Program-made: the position numbers and the translations under genes | Notes under the pieces: model-generated | What the model saw: the letters and a program-made list of their open reading frames with translations, nothing else | Database searches by the model: none | Told to the model about the DNA's origin: nothing | Shown: one piece after another, positions 7,622 to 17,334 of the stretch | Numbering within the stretch: position 1 is the stretch's first letter | Layout of the letters: each line of letters begins with the position of its first letter | From: an uncultured Campylobacter sp. | GTDB lineage: Bacteria; Campylobacterota; Campylobacteria; Campylobacterales; Campylobacteraceae | Reading direction: 5' to 3' | NCBI RefSeq assembly: GCF_937949835.1 | Contig: NZ_CALEDC010000160.1 | Coordinates: 1-19,144 of the forward strand | Length of the DNA stretch: 19,144 nucleotides

Positions 7622-9135
7622 ATTTCGCTCCTTATGCGAAAGCTAAGAGCCTCCAAAATATGCGCCTTGGCGATGATCTCGGCGCCTGCTAGATCGGCGA
7701 TCGTGCGCGCGAGCTTTAGCGTCTTATTTACGCCGCGCTGCGAAAGGTCGTAGCGGGTGATCGCCGTTTGCAAAACATCCCGCGCAGTGCTTTCGCAGAC
7801 GCAAAATTTTTCAGTTTCCTCGTCGCGCAGCTTTGCGTTTAGCTCGCTCTGTCCGCGAGCCTTTTGCGCGCGAAACGCCCGCAGCACGGCATCTGCCATC
7901 TCCCCGCTGCAAACGTCGCTTCTGTCGTCCGCGCCGGTCTCGTCCATCGCGACGTATATGTCGATGCGATCGAGCAGCGGCGCGGAGATCGTGTTTTTGT
8001 AGCGCCTGATGTCGTTTAGCGAGCAGGTGCAGGTGAGGTTTTTGGAGAACAGATTTCCGCACGGGCAGGGGTTTTGCGCCGCGACGAAGATAAATTTCGT
8101 TTGGTATTCGACCTTGGAATTTACGCGCGAAATCAAAATTCTATTATCCTCCAGAGGCTCGCGCAGGCTTTCTAAAATTTGCTTGCCGAAGTGCGGCAGC
8201 TCGTCGAAAAACAGCTCGCCGCCGTTTGCAAGCGCGACCTCGCCGATCTTTGCGCCGCTACTGCCGCCGCCGAAAATCGAGCTGCGCGTGCTGGTATGGT
8301 GCGGCGAGCGGAAGGGGCGCAGCGCGCTAAAATCGACATCTTTGTTATTTAGCGACTCGTAGGCGCACGAGAGTAGCACTTCGCCTAGGCTCTGCGGCGG
8401 CAGAATTCTGGCTATTCGCTTGGCGCACATGCTTTTGCCACATCCCGGGCTGCCCTCAAAGAGGATGTTGTGCATGCCGCACGCGGCGATCAGGCTTGCG
8501 CGCTTGGCACGCTTTTGCCCTTTGACGTCTTTGAAATCGAGCGAAAAATCGCGGTTGGGAACGTAAGCTTGCCCGTCAATCTCCACTACATTTTTAAAAA
8601 GTGGATGGGTTTCTCGCATGAGCCTGCTTGCGGCGAACTCCTCATCTAAAAAAAATCTGACCGCATCGCTTAGGCTATCCACCGCATAAACGTCGTAGTT
8701 TGGGATCGTGCAGGCCTTTAGAGCAATGCTTTGCGGCACTAAAATTTTAGCGCGCTTCACCTTCGTGCTTAAAAAAAGCAGGATCGAAAAGAGGCTCGCC
8801 GTGCTCTTTAGGCTGCCGTCTAAACCGAGCTCGCCGAAGACGAAGAAATCGCCGTCGATGCGCTCTTTTTGCAGCGCGATGAGAAGCGCGATCGCAAGAT
8901 CGAAGTGCGAGCCGTTTTTGGGCGTGTCGGAGGGGGAGAGATTTATGATGATTTTGGATGCGGGAAATTTAAAATTTAGGCTCATAAGCGCGGCTTTTAC
9001 GCGGCTTTCGCTCTCTTTTATCGTAGCGCCCGCAAGGCCAACGATATTAAATCCCGGCAGCCCCCGCACGAATGTCGACTCGACCTCTACGGGGATCAGT
9101 GCATCCGTGAAGGCAGCGCATTTTAGGGATTTCAT
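7618..9135 (-). CDS. comM: YifB/ComM-family AAA+ ATPase (Mg-chelatase-like)
   Basis: A 505-residue protein of the YifB/ComM family. ComM is known in other bacteria as a hexameric helicase that promotes branch migration during natural transformation. Seen: the N-terminal Lon-protease-like fold (VEVESTFVRGLPGFNIVGLA, 16-35; then INLSPSDTPKNGSHFDLAIA), Walker A GSPGCGKS (228-235), Walker B GELFFDELPHF with D311/E312, and the NPCPCGN...CTCSL cysteine cluster (C357, C359, C369, C371) typical of the family. The RSPHHT block (277-282) is also present. The ATG at 9135 overlaps the def stop as ATGA; the TGA stop overlaps the nnr TTG start. Competence fits Campylobacter biology; the direct role here is inferred. 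Confidence 0.93.
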   Translation of the reverse strand: MKSLKCAAFTDALIPVEVESTFVRGLPGFNIVGLAGATIKESESRVKAALMSLNFKFPASKIIINLSPSDTPKNGSHFDLAIALLIALQKERIDGDFFVFGELGLDGSLKSTASLFSILLFLSTKVKRAKILVPQSIALKACTIPNYDVYAVDSLSDAVRFFLDEEFAASRLMRETHPLFKNVVEIDGQAYVPNRDFSLDFKDVKGQKRAKRASLIAACGMHNILFEGSPGCGKSMCAKRIARILPPQSLGEVLLSCAYESLNNKDVDFSALRPFRSPHHTSTRSSIFGGGSSGAKIGEVALANGGELFFDELPHFGKQILESLREPLEDNRILISRVNSKVEYQTKFIFVAAQNPCPCGNLFSKNLTCTCSLNDIRRYKNTISAPLLDRIDIYVAMDETGADDRSDVCSGEMADAVLRAFRAQKARGQSELNAKLRDEETEKFCVCESTARDVLQTAITRYDLSQRGVNKTLKLARTIADLAGAEIIAKAHILEALSFRIRSEI

Positions 9136-9650
9136 TTCGATTTTTCTTTTAGGCTTTTTTTGAATTCTTTATCAAATTTTTTGCGTTTGTTGTATCCGAT
9201 ATGCTCGATGAAAAGATGTCCGTCGAGGTGGTCCATCTCGTGCTGGATACAGACGGCTAGCAGTTCGCTAGCGTCCATTTGCTGGGTATTGCCGGCGCGG
9301 TCTTGAAACTGCACCGTGATAAACTCGGCGCGCGTGACGTCCTCATAAAAGCCGGGCACCGACAAGCAGCCCTCCTGGTAAACGACCTCGCCTTCCTTTT
9401 TTAAAATTTGCGGATTGATGATCTCGATGAGGTCCTTTTTGTCTTGGATTTTTTCCTCATTGGCTAAATTTATGATCAAAGCGCGCACAGGCCTGCCTAC
9501 CTGGATGGCGGCAAGGCCTATGCCGTTTTTTGCGATCATCGTCTCATACATATCATCCAAAAGCTCGCCCAGCGCCGCGTCGAATTTCACGACCTCGGTC
9601 GATCTTTGGTATAGCTTTTTATTCGGATAGGTAAGGACGTCCAGGATCAT
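9132..9650 (-). CDS. def: Peptide deformylase
   Basis: Metalloenzyme that removes the formyl group from the N-terminal Met of nascent chains. At 172 residues the length is typical. The three diagnostic motifs are present: GIGLAAIQ (43-50), EGCLSVP with metal-ligand Cys95, and QHEMDH with His137, catalytic Glu138 and His141. The C-terminus is a short lysine-rich tail (KKFDKEFKKSLKEKSK). The start ATG 9650 follows the clpP stop without a gap (TAGATG). Its place after tig and clpP groups three co-translational protein-maturation functions. Confidence 0.96.
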   Translation of the reverse strand: MILDVLTYPNKKLYQRSTEVVKFDAALGELLDDMYETMIAKNGIGLAAIQVGRPVRALIINLANEEKIQDKKDLIEIINPQILKKEGEVVYQEGCLSVPGFYEDVTRAEFITVQFQDRAGNTQQMDASELLAVCIQHEMDHLDGHLFIEHIGYNKRKKFDKEFKKSLKEKSK

Positions 9651-10235
9651 CTATTTAAAGCTCTTTTGAAGTACTTGATCGATCAGTCCGTATTGCACGG
9701 CATCCTCGGCGCTCATGAAAAAGTCGCGATCGGTGTCCTTTTCGACCTGCGCGAGATCTTTGCCGGAATTTTGCGAAAGGATGTTGTTTAGAATTTCTTT
9801 CATTCGTAAAATTTCTTTGGCTTGGATCTCGATGTCGGTAGCCTGACCCTGAGCGCCGCCGAGTGGCTGGTGGATCATTATGCGCGAGTTTGGAAGCGCG
9901 TAGCGTTTGCCTTTGGCTCCGCAGCTTAGCAAAAATGCCCCCATCGACGCCGCTTGACCGATACAGATCGTGCTTACGTCGGGTTTGATGTAATTCATCG
10001 TGTCATAAATGCTAAATCCGCTCGTAACTACGCCGCCCGGGGAGTTGATGTATAGATAGATATCCTTATCCGGATCCTCCGCCTCCAAAAACAGAAGCTG
10101 CGCGACGATCGAGCTTGCTACTGCGTCGTCGATCTCGCCGCTAAGCATTACGATGCGGTCTTTTAGCAGCCTCGAGTAGATGTCGTAGCTGCGCTCTCCG
10201 CGACTAGTTTGTTCGATAACGTAAGGAATCACCAT
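9651..10235 (-). CDS. clpP: ATP-dependent Clp protease proteolytic subunit
   Basis: Serine peptidase that forms the tetradecameric barrel used with ClpX/ClpA-type unfoldases in the cytosol. The protein has 194 residues. The catalytic triad is visible: Ser97 in GQAASMGAF, His122 in MIHQPLGG and Asp171 in [14 protein letters not shown]. The oxyanion-loop segment INSPGG (63-68) is present. It begins [24 protein letters not shown], the usual ClpP head, which supports ATG 10235. That ATG directly abuts the tig stop (TAGATG) and the stop abuts the def start. No clpX is next to it, unlike in many proteobacteria. Confidence 0.97.
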   Translation of the reverse strand: MVIPYVIEQTSRGERSYDIYSRLLKDRIVMLSGEIDDAVASSIVAQLLFLEAEDPDKDIYLYINSPGGVVTSGFSIYDTMNYIKPDVSTICIGQAASMGAFLLSCGAKGKRYALPNSRIMIHQPLGGAQGQATDIEIQAKEILRMKEILNNILSQNSGKDLAQVEKDTDRDFFMSAEDAVQYGLIDQVLQKSFK

Positions 10236-11549
10236 CTATTCGCCCTTCTCTTCTTTTTTGCCCTGCTTGGAGAAAATATCGTTAAATAGCTTCTCTTCTA
10301 TAAGTGCCATTTTAACGGCCGGCAGCATGCCGTTGTTGCGGTATCTATTTAGATGCTCCTTCGGATCGGCGCCGTAGGTATAGGCCTCCATATAGACCGC
10401 TTGGACGAGCTCCTGATCGCTTACGTCGATATTGCGCTTTTTGGCTAGCTCGTCGATTAAGAATGTAAGTTTGACGCTGTTTTCGGCAGCCTTTCTAAAC
10501 TCTTCACGCTTTTTATCCAGGGCGTCTTTGTTGTTTTTAAATTCTTCGATCTGCTCTTTTGAAAAGCCGCTCCAGGCGTTGTTAAACTGCAAATTAATCT
10601 CCTGCTCAACGATCGCTTTTGGAAGCGCGAAGTTAAATTTCTCGGCGAGCGCGTCGGCAAATTTAGGCTTTAAATCCTCGTTTATCAGCTTTTGAAGCTT
10701 ATCGTTTTTGATGCGCTCTTTGATGCGCGCTTCAAATTTCTCCTTGCTCGGCTCTTTCTCGCCCGGAAGCGCTTGCTTTAGCTCCTCCTCGCCGAGCTCT
10801 TTGGCAGGTTTTTTAGCCTGAATTTCGTGAAGCTTGACTTTAAAAATCGCGTCCTTGCCGGCTAAGCTTTTCGCGCCGTAATCTTGCGGAAATTTAACCG
10901 CCACGTCGCGTTCCTCGCCCACTCTAAGTCCGATCATACCGTCTTCAAAGCCCGGGATAAATTGACTTGAGCCGATCTGAAGGACGTAATCCTGCGCCTT
11001 GCCGCCGTCGAATGGCTTGCCGTCCACGAAGCCTTCGAAGTCGAATTTTGCAAAATCGTCTTTGGCTAGAATTTTTTTGTTGGTTTTAGAAAGCGGAGCG
11101 ATCATCTGCAAAAATTCCGCCACTTTCTCGTCGATCTCTTTTTGTGTAACGCGCGGGCTGCTAAATTTAGGAATCAGCTCCTCGTACCCTTCGACGCTAA
11201 CTTCTGGTCTGAAAGAAATTTCGATCTCAACGTTGATGTCGCCTTCTTTTTCGTCAAATTTAGAAAAGACCGGCTCGGATAAAATTTCATCTTGTTTTTT
11301 CTTTAAAATTTTAAGAGACTGATCGATCATATCTTTAAGAAGCTCCTGCTTTGCGTCGCCCTCAAGCTGCTTGCCGTATCGCTTCAAAACCACCGCGGTA
11401 GGCACTTTGCCCTGTCTGAATCCGTCGATTCTTAGCTGCTTGGAGGCCTTTTTGGCTAGCTCTTCTACTTTGGCTGCGATCTGCTTTGCTTCGATCTTGC
11501 TCGCAGCTACCGCATTTGCGGCGTCTTTCATTTTTGCTTTTACTTCCAT
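10236..11549 (-). CDS. tig: Trigger factor (ribosome-associated peptidyl-prolyl isomerase and chaperone)
   Basis: Binds the ribosome exit tunnel and shields nascent chains. The protein has 437 residues. Order: N-terminal ribosome-binding domain with the signature GFRQGKVP (43-50), an FKBP-type PPIase domain at about 150-245 (FEGFVDGKPFDGG, FIPGFEDGMIGLRVGEER, DYGAKSLAGKDAIFKV), then the long charged helical C-terminal arms. It starts MEVKAK like other Campylobacter trigger factors; AAGGA lies eight bases before the ATG. It is the first gene of the operon tig-clpP-def-comM-nnr-purN. The spacer upstream holds TATATT (minus strand, 11583-11588), a possible -10 element. Confidence 0.96.
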   Translation of the reverse strand: MEVKAKMKDAANAVAASKIEAKQIAAKVEELAKKASKQLRIDGFRQGKVPTAVVLKRYGKQLEGDAKQELLKDMIDQSLKILKKKQDEILSEPVFSKFDEKEGDINVEIEISFRPEVSVEGYEELIPKFSSPRVTQKEIDEKVAEFLQMIAPLSKTNKKILAKDDFAKFDFEGFVDGKPFDGGKAQDYVLQIGSSQFIPGFEDGMIGLRVGEERDVAVKFPQDYGAKSLAGKDAIFKVKLHEIQAKKPAKELGEEELKQALPGEKEPSKEKFEARIKERIKNDKLQKLINEDLKPKFADALAEKFNFALPKAIVEQEINLQFNNAWSGFSKEQIEEFKNNKDALDKKREEFRKAAENSVKLTFLIDELAKKRNIDVSDQELVQAVYMEAYTYGADPKEHLNRYRNNGMLPAVKMALIEEKLFNDIFSKQGKKEEKGE

Positions 11550-11582
11550 AAAATTCCTTTAGAAAATTTAAAAATAGCTCGT

Positions 11583-11588
11583 AATATA
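11583..11588 (-). promoter_or_regulatory. Possible -10 element of the tig operon
   Basis: On the minus strand TATATT lies about 35 bases before the tig ATG, preceded by a T-rich tract, as in epsilonproteobacterial vegetative promoters, which often lack a clear -35 box. A second TATACT (11608-11613) lies further upstream. The choice between them is not possible from sequence alone. Confidence 0.3.
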
Positions 11589-11674
11589 TCAAAAAATTTC
11601 TTATTTAAAGTATAAATTCCTAAAATTTGCCGACTCTAAGCGGCTCGCGGCTTTTAAATTTTAAAATTTTTAAG

Positions 11675-11701
11675 AGCCCGCCTTAAAATTTAAAGCGGGC
11701 T
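11675..11701 (-). terminator. Hairpin terminator of the TonB-dependent receptor gene
   Basis: AGCCCGC (11675-11681) and GCGGGCT (11695-11701) form a 7-bp G+C-rich stem with a 13-base A+T loop, six bases past the receptor stop. On the minus strand it is followed by an A+T-rich tract with short T runs. It separates the receptor from the tig promoter region. Confidence 0.65.
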
Positions 11702-11706
11702 TGAGG

Positions 11707-13857
11707 TTAAAATTTTACCGATACGTTAAACATAAACTGCCGCGCGTAGCCCATTTGAATAGGTATCACGCTCGTGGTCGTGCCGGTCGAGGATGAGGTG
11801 TAGTATTTTTTGTCGGTCAAATTTTTGACGTTGAACGAAAAATTCGTATCATAGCCCGAAATTTTAGTATCGTAGCTCACGAAAGCGTCATAAACTACGG
11901 CGTGAGGCAGCTTAAACGCCGTTCCTGCGGGCACGCTCGGTAGGTTCGTGCGCATATAGTAGGTGTACCACGAGCCGAAGTATCGCGCGCCGCCGCCAAG
12001 CCTAAGCCCCTTTGCGCCTAGATGCGCGAAATCGTAGTTGGCAAATAGGCTTGCTTGGTGCTTCGGCGTCGCTTCCAGCGGTTTGCCGATTAGCACCGCA
12101 AAAGCGCCGTCGTCCTCACGCACTCTCGTTTTGGTATATGCATAGCTCGCCGACATGCTAAGTCCCTGCGTCACGCGCCCGTTTATATCGAGTTCAAATC
12201 CTCGCGAGCGAGCCTTGCCGATCGTCTCACTTATATTATTTACCGTTCGCAGGATGTTTCTTTTATCGATATTAAACACCGCCGCACCCGCAGTGACGCG
12301 ATCGTTTTGAAATTTAGTGCCGAGCTCCACGGATTTGCCTTCCTCCGGCTTTAGATCGCCGCCTATCGCCTCGCCTATGGACATCTGCGGCGTGAAGCTT
12401 TGCGCGTAGTTAGTATATACCGACCACTGCGGACTTAACAGGTACAAAAGCCCGCCCTGATAGGTCGTAGCGGCCTTTTTCTGATCGGTGTTGTTCGGTC
12501 CTTGCCAGCTTTGTTTGGCTACTTGATCGTAAAATTCCCTACGCACGCCCAAAGAAAGTATCAACTCGTCGGTTAAATTTATATTATCTTGGGTGTAAAG
12601 ACCGATCGTTCTTAGCTTTTGATATTGTATTTTTGGCTCTCTATCGTTCGTTAAGACGGCGCTCGAAGCGGTCTGTCCGGTAAGCATATTGATGCGTCCT
12701 GCGGTGCCTTTTAGCGCGCCCGGGCGGTATCTGTAGTAGTTTTTGTAATCCGTGCCGAAAAGGACGTCGTGCTTAAGCGGACCCGTTTCAAATTTGCCGT
12801 TTAGCGTGACGCTTGCTGCGTGCGTGCGGTGTATGAAATTATCGTAGTAGTTATACGATCGCGTCGTGCCGGTAAGGCCTTGGGGCGTGAATGGATTGTT
12901 CGGACGGACGTAGCCGTATTCGTGCTTGCTGCGCGAGAAAGCGTAAGCGCCTTTTAATATCCAATCCTCGCTAAATTCCTTCTCAAAGCCGAAATCAACC
13001 GTATCGAGCTTGCTTTGTAGTTTATTTACCGGCTCGTCGAAGCGGACTTTGCCGCTGCCGTAAATTTTACCCGTACTCGGCACCAAAAATGCGCCGCGAT
13101 CCACCGGATCGGTAGAGCGGCTATGGGTGTAGCCTAAGTTTATCGAATAATCGTCTCCTTGATACGCAAGCGACGGCGCAAAAAGCGTGTTTTTTATACC
13201 GCCGAAATTTCTCCAATAATCCTTCGCGTAGTAATCGAATATAAATCTATACGCAAAGCCGCTATCTGCGATCGGTCCTGTAGTATCAAATCCCGCGTCC
13301 CAATAGTTGCGGTTGCCTAGCCCGCCCCAAAGCTCATTTATAAACTCATACTGCGGCTTTTTGGTTACCATGTTTATGACGCCACCCGGTTGCTGCGCGC
13401 CGTAGAGCATACTTGCGGGTCCTTTTAGAACCTCGACGCTTTGAATAGTTTTATTGTAGTTGTGCATCACGGCGCCCGGCACGCCGTTGCGCATAATCGA
13501 GCCGTCGCGACCCTCGCCGAAGCCACGCTTGATGATCGCATCGAAAATATTTCCCGTCGTATTTGCATAGCTTATGCCGCTTACGTTTTGCAGCGATTCC
13601 GCTAAGGTTTCTGGCTTTTTGTCCTTTAGATGCTGCTGCGTTACGACATTTACGGTTTGCGGAATTTCTAAAATTCTCTTAGTCGTCTTGCCGATCTCGC
13701 TGCGTACGGCACGGTAGCCGTCGTCGTTATTCGCCCATTCTACGACCTCGATATCGCCTAGGTTTTCGCCCGAGGCGGAGTTTGCTGCGGCGTTTTGTTC
13801 GGCGCAAGCAAAAGAAAAAAGCGCCAAAGCCGCGCCAAAACTCATCTTAAATTTCAT
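11707..13857 (-). CDS. TonB-dependent siderophore-type outer-membrane receptor
   Basis: A 716-residue receptor for energy-dependent import of ferric siderophore or a similar ligand. The signal peptide runs from 1 to about 19, with a probable AxA cleavage site (ACA|E). The plug domain follows: EIPQTVNVVTQQ (64-75), ETLAESLQNVSGISY (83-97), the IIKRGF box, and LKGPASMLYGAQQPGGVINMVTKKP-type block (about 144-168). The rest is a 22-strand barrel with alternating aromatic strands, ending in a C-terminal Phe (VSVKF), as outer-membrane barrels do. The plug pattern fits the FhuA/FhuE/FoxA-like siderophore group, but the ligand cannot be read from sequence. AAGGAG stands seven bases before the ATG. 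No tonB, exbB/D or periplasmic transporter is adjacent. A Fur-like operator lies upstream. Confidence 0.93.
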   Translation of the reverse strand: MKFKMSFGAALALFSFACAEQNAAANSASGENLGDIEVVEWANNDDGYRAVRSEIGKTTKRILEIPQTVNVVTQQHLKDKKPETLAESLQNVSGISYANTTGNIFDAIIKRGFGEGRDGSIMRNGVPGAVMHNYNKTIQSVEVLKGPASMLYGAQQPGGVINMVTKKPQYEFINELWGGLGNRNYWDAGFDTTGPIADSGFAYRFIFDYYAKDYWRNFGGIKNTLFAPSLAYQGDDYSINLGYTHSRSTDPVDRGAFLVPSTGKIYGSGKVRFDEPVNKLQSKLDTVDFGFEKEFSEDWILKGAYAFSRSKHEYGYVRPNNPFTPQGLTGTTRSYNYYDNFIHRTHAASVTLNGKFETGPLKHDVLFGTDYKNYYRYRPGALKGTAGRINMLTGQTASSAVLTNDREPKIQYQKLRTIGLYTQDNINLTDELILSLGVRREFYDQVAKQSWQGPNNTDQKKAATTYQGGLLYLLSPQWSVYTNYAQSFTPQMSIGEAIGGDLKPEEGKSVELGTKFQNDRVTAGAAVFNIDKRNILRTVNNISETIGKARSRGFELDINGRVTQGLSMSASYAYTKTRVREDDGAFAVLIGKPLEATPKHQASLFANYDFAHLGAKGLRLGGGARYFGSWYTYYMRTNLPSVPAGTAFKLPHAVVYDAFVSYDTKISGYDTNFSFNVKNLTDKKYYTSSSTGTTTSVIPIQMGYARQFMFNVSVKF

Positions 13858-13928
13858 TACCGAACTCCTTATAGATAAAGCTTATCGAAACGGCGGATTT
13901 TAAACAAAAATTTCTTAAATTTAAATAT

Positions 13929-13957
13929 ATTATCATTAACATAATGAGATTGATAAA
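13929..13957. promoter_or_regulatory. Probable Fur box between the receptor gene and folE
   Basis: The core TCATTA-ACA-TAATGA (13933-13947) is a perfect 6-3-6 inverted repeat, embedded in ATTATCATTAACATAATGAG and followed by a further TTGATAA unit. This matches the repeated NATAAT/ATTATN layout of Fur operators. It lies 72-100 bases upstream of the receptor ATG, on the divergent spacer. Iron repression of the receptor is the natural reading; control of folE on the other side (possible -10 TATAAA at 13990-13995) is less likely. Confidence 0.6.
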
Positions 13958-14044
13958 ATTTCGCGCGGAATTTTAAAATTTATCAGCGTTATAAAAGGCG
14001 TTTTTGAGTAATATCGCGCATCGATTTTTAAGGAATTGCTAAAA

Positions 14045-14629
14045 ATGGACGAAAAAAGCCGAGTAAAATTTGAAAATTGCGTGTCGCAGATGCTTGAAAT
14101 TTTAGGCGAGGATCCGAAGCGTGACGGGCTTGCAAAGACGCCTGAGCGCGTAGCTAAAGCCTATGAGTTTCTAACTAGCGGCTACGAGCTGGACCCAAAA
14201 GAAATTTTAAACGACGCGCTGTTTGATAGCAGCAACAACGAGATGGTTTTGATAAAAGATATAGAATTTTATAGCCTCTGCGAGCACCATCTGCTGCCTA
14301 TCATCGGGCGCGCGCATGTAGCGTATATCCCGAATAAAAAGGTCGTGGGGCTTAGCAAAATTCCGCGTATGGTAAATATTTTCGCGCGCAGGCTGCAGAT
14401 CCAAGAGCAGCTTACCGAGCAGATCGCAGGCGCTATAGAGGAGGTTATCCATCCGCTCGGCGTGGGCGTGGTGCTTCAAGCGCGGCACATGTGCATGGAG
14501 ATGCGCGGCGTGCAAAAGATCAACTCGACCACGACTACGTCGGCACTGCGGGGGCTTTTTATCAGCCGAAACGACACGCGCAAGGAATTTTTCGATCTAA
14601 TAAATTCTCCGAAAACTTTTGGTTTTTAA
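14045..14629 (+). CDS. folE: GTP cyclohydrolase I
   Basis: Converts GTP to 7,8-dihydroneopterin triphosphate, the entry to folate and, in many bacteria, queuosine synthesis. At 194 residues it has usual length. Zinc ligands Cys79 and His82 are in SLCEHHLLP and Cys150 in [18 protein letters not shown] (102-110), QEQLTEQIA (120-128) and [12 protein letters not shown] (159-170) complete the family set. The ATG at 14045 is chosen because AAGGA (14030-14034) is ten bases upstream; an in-frame TTG at 14036 lies too close to it. It is divergent from the receptor gene and stands alone. Confidence 0.95.
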   Translation: MDEKSRVKFENCVSQMLEILGEDPKRDGLAKTPERVAKAYEFLTSGYELDPKEILNDALFDSSNNEMVLIKDIEFYSLCEHHLLPIIGRAHVAYIPNKKVVGLSKIPRMVNIFARRLQIQEQLTEQIAGAIEEVIHPLGVGVVLQARHMCMEMRGVQKINSTTTTSALRGLFISRNDTRKEFFDLINSPKTFGF

Positions 14630-14665
14630 AACGGCAAGCGTTAAAGAAAAATTTAGCAATTATGT

Positions 14666-15940
<1,275 letters not shown>

Positions 15941-15943
15941 AAA

Positions 15944-16945
15944 ATGGCAAAAAACAGTTTAATAAACGGCTCGATCTGGGAGCAGTACTCGCAAAAAGTA
16001 CAGGACCGCATGAATAATCCTCGCTATATGGGCGAGATCACCGAGGAGGAAGCGAAGGCTAGAGGTGGTAAGCTAGTGGTCGCAGACTTCGGCGCCGAGA
16101 GCTGCGGCGATGCGGTGCGGCTGTATTGGTTGATCGATCCTAAGACTGATAGAATTTTAGACGCTAAATTTAAAAGCTTTGGTTGCGGTACGGCGATTGC
16201 GAGTTCGGACACGATGGCTGAGCTTTGTATCGGAAAGACCGTCGATCAGGCGGTGAAGATTACAAATTTAGATGTGGAGCATGCTATGCGAGATAACCCC
16301 GATGAGCCCGCCGTGCCGCCGCAAAAGATGCACTGCTCGGTAATGGCATACGACGTCATCAAGCAGGCCGCGGCGAATTATAAGGGCATCGATCCTGCGC
16401 ATTTTGAGGATGAGATCATCGTGTGCGACTGCGCGCGCGTAAGTCTCGGCACGATCAAAGAGGTGATCCGCTTAAACGATCTTCACACGGTTGAAGAGAT
16501 CACGCAATACACCAAAGCGGGTGCGTTTTGCAAATCCTGCGTGCGCCCTGGCGGACACGAGGAGAAGGACTATTATCTGGTTGATATTTTAAAGCAAACC
16601 AGAGAGGAGATGGAGCGAGAGAGGCTTCAAGCTCAAGCCAACGCGAGTGCCGCTACTAGCGCGAAAGCGGGAGCGGAGATGAGCTTTGAGCAGTTAAATT
16701 TGATCGGTAAATTTAAGGCGGTCGAAGGGGTGCTTGACGAGGATATCCGTCCGATGCTTCAGATGGACGGCGGCAATCTCGACGTCATCGACATTAGGCC
16801 TGCAGACGACGGCAAAACGGACATCTACATCCGCTACCTAGGCGCTTGTAGCGGCTGCGCCAGTGGTGCGAGCGGCACATTATACGCGATCGAAAATGTT
16901 TTGCAAGAAAACCTTAGTCCAAACATCCGCGTAATGCCGATCTAA
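15944..16945 (+). CDS. nifU: NifU three-domain iron-sulfur scaffold protein
   Basis: Full-length NifU, 333 residues, on which Fe-S clusters are built. Domain order: an IscU-like scaffold (1 to about 145) with Cys54, Cys81 and Cys131; a Bfd-like [2Fe-2S] domain with CDC (161-163) and CKSC (196-199); an Ala/Glu-rich linker (about 220-245); and a C-terminal Nfu domain with LQMDGGNLD (272-280) and CSGC (302-305). All cluster ligands expected of the family are present. The three-base gap after nifS implies co-transcription. This architecture is shared by nitrogen-fixing bacteria and epsilonproteobacteria. Confidence 0.95.
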   Translation: MAKNSLINGSIWEQYSQKVQDRMNNPRYMGEITEEEAKARGGKLVVADFGAESCGDAVRLYWLIDPKTDRILDAKFKSFGCGTAIASSDTMAELCIGKTVDQAVKITNLDVEHAMRDNPDEPAVPPQKMHCSVMAYDVIKQAAANYKGIDPAHFEDEIIVCDCARVSLGTIKEVIRLNDLHTVEEITQYTKAGAFCKSCVRPGGHEEKDYYLVDILKQTREEMERERLQAQANASAATSAKAGAEMSFEQLNLIGKFKAVEGVLDEDIRPMLQMDGGNLDVIDIRPADDGKTDIYIRYLGACSGCASGASGTLYAIENVLQENLSPNIRVMPI

Positions 16946-17334
16946 GCTTATCGGTCGCTACGTTTCATCTTGGCTTGGTTTTTACGAAATTTTAAGAGCT
17001 TGAGCTTCTGCGCAACAGCGGAGCTAAATTTCGCCCCTTAGTTAAATTCGCAATTAGACGCTAAATCTGCGTAGAATTTCGCCGTTTGCTTTTAAGAATA
17101 TCGTAAATTTTGCTAAGGTTTTCTAGCGTGAAATTCATCCGTAGATTTTGTCTATAAAATTTAATTAAAAGCTTTTTTCGCTCGTGTTCGTTTGTAAATT
17201 GGACATAGAATTTTATCCGTAAATTTCATCTTTTCATAAATTTAGATGAAAATGCGCCATAAATCGCATAATTTTAGCTGTCTATAATTTCTTTTTATTA
17301 TAATTGCGCCTTATTTCAACTAAAAGGGGAGCAA
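16946..17334. other. Spacer without a gene between nifU and the binding-protein gene
   Basis: No open frame or RNA gene is recognised here. A weak stem AGCTTC/GGAGCT (17003-17025, one G-T pair) could be the nifU transcription end. A clearer hairpin, TTTCATCT (17224-17231) with AGATGAAA (17244-17251), has a 12-base loop and no T-run, and lies about 50 bases upstream of the downstream promoter; it could be an operator. The remainder is A+T-rich with AAATTT words. Confidence 0.5.
17283..17304 (+). promoter_or_regulatory. Tandem -10 candidates for the binding-protein gene
   Basis: Two perfect TATAAT boxes occur, at 17283-17288 and 17299-17304. The second, in TTATAATTG within a T-rich context, would start transcription near 17311, about 24 bases before the ATG. 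No -35 box is evident, as is usual for epsilonproteobacterial vegetative promoters. Confidence 0.55.

Noticed and set aside
7811..9163. Long frames in other phases across comM
   Set aside because: They are low-complexity, Arg/Ser-rich shadows of the comM coding frame, with no ribosome sites or family motifs.
13799..13857. Lipoprotein signal on the TonB receptor
   Set aside because: The residues before the Cys (SFA) do not form a lipobox; an AxA signal-peptidase I site fits, as expected for an outer-membrane barrel.
14207..14515. His-rich antisense frame across folE
   Set aside because: It is a mirror of folE codons; no start signal or recognisable domain supports it.
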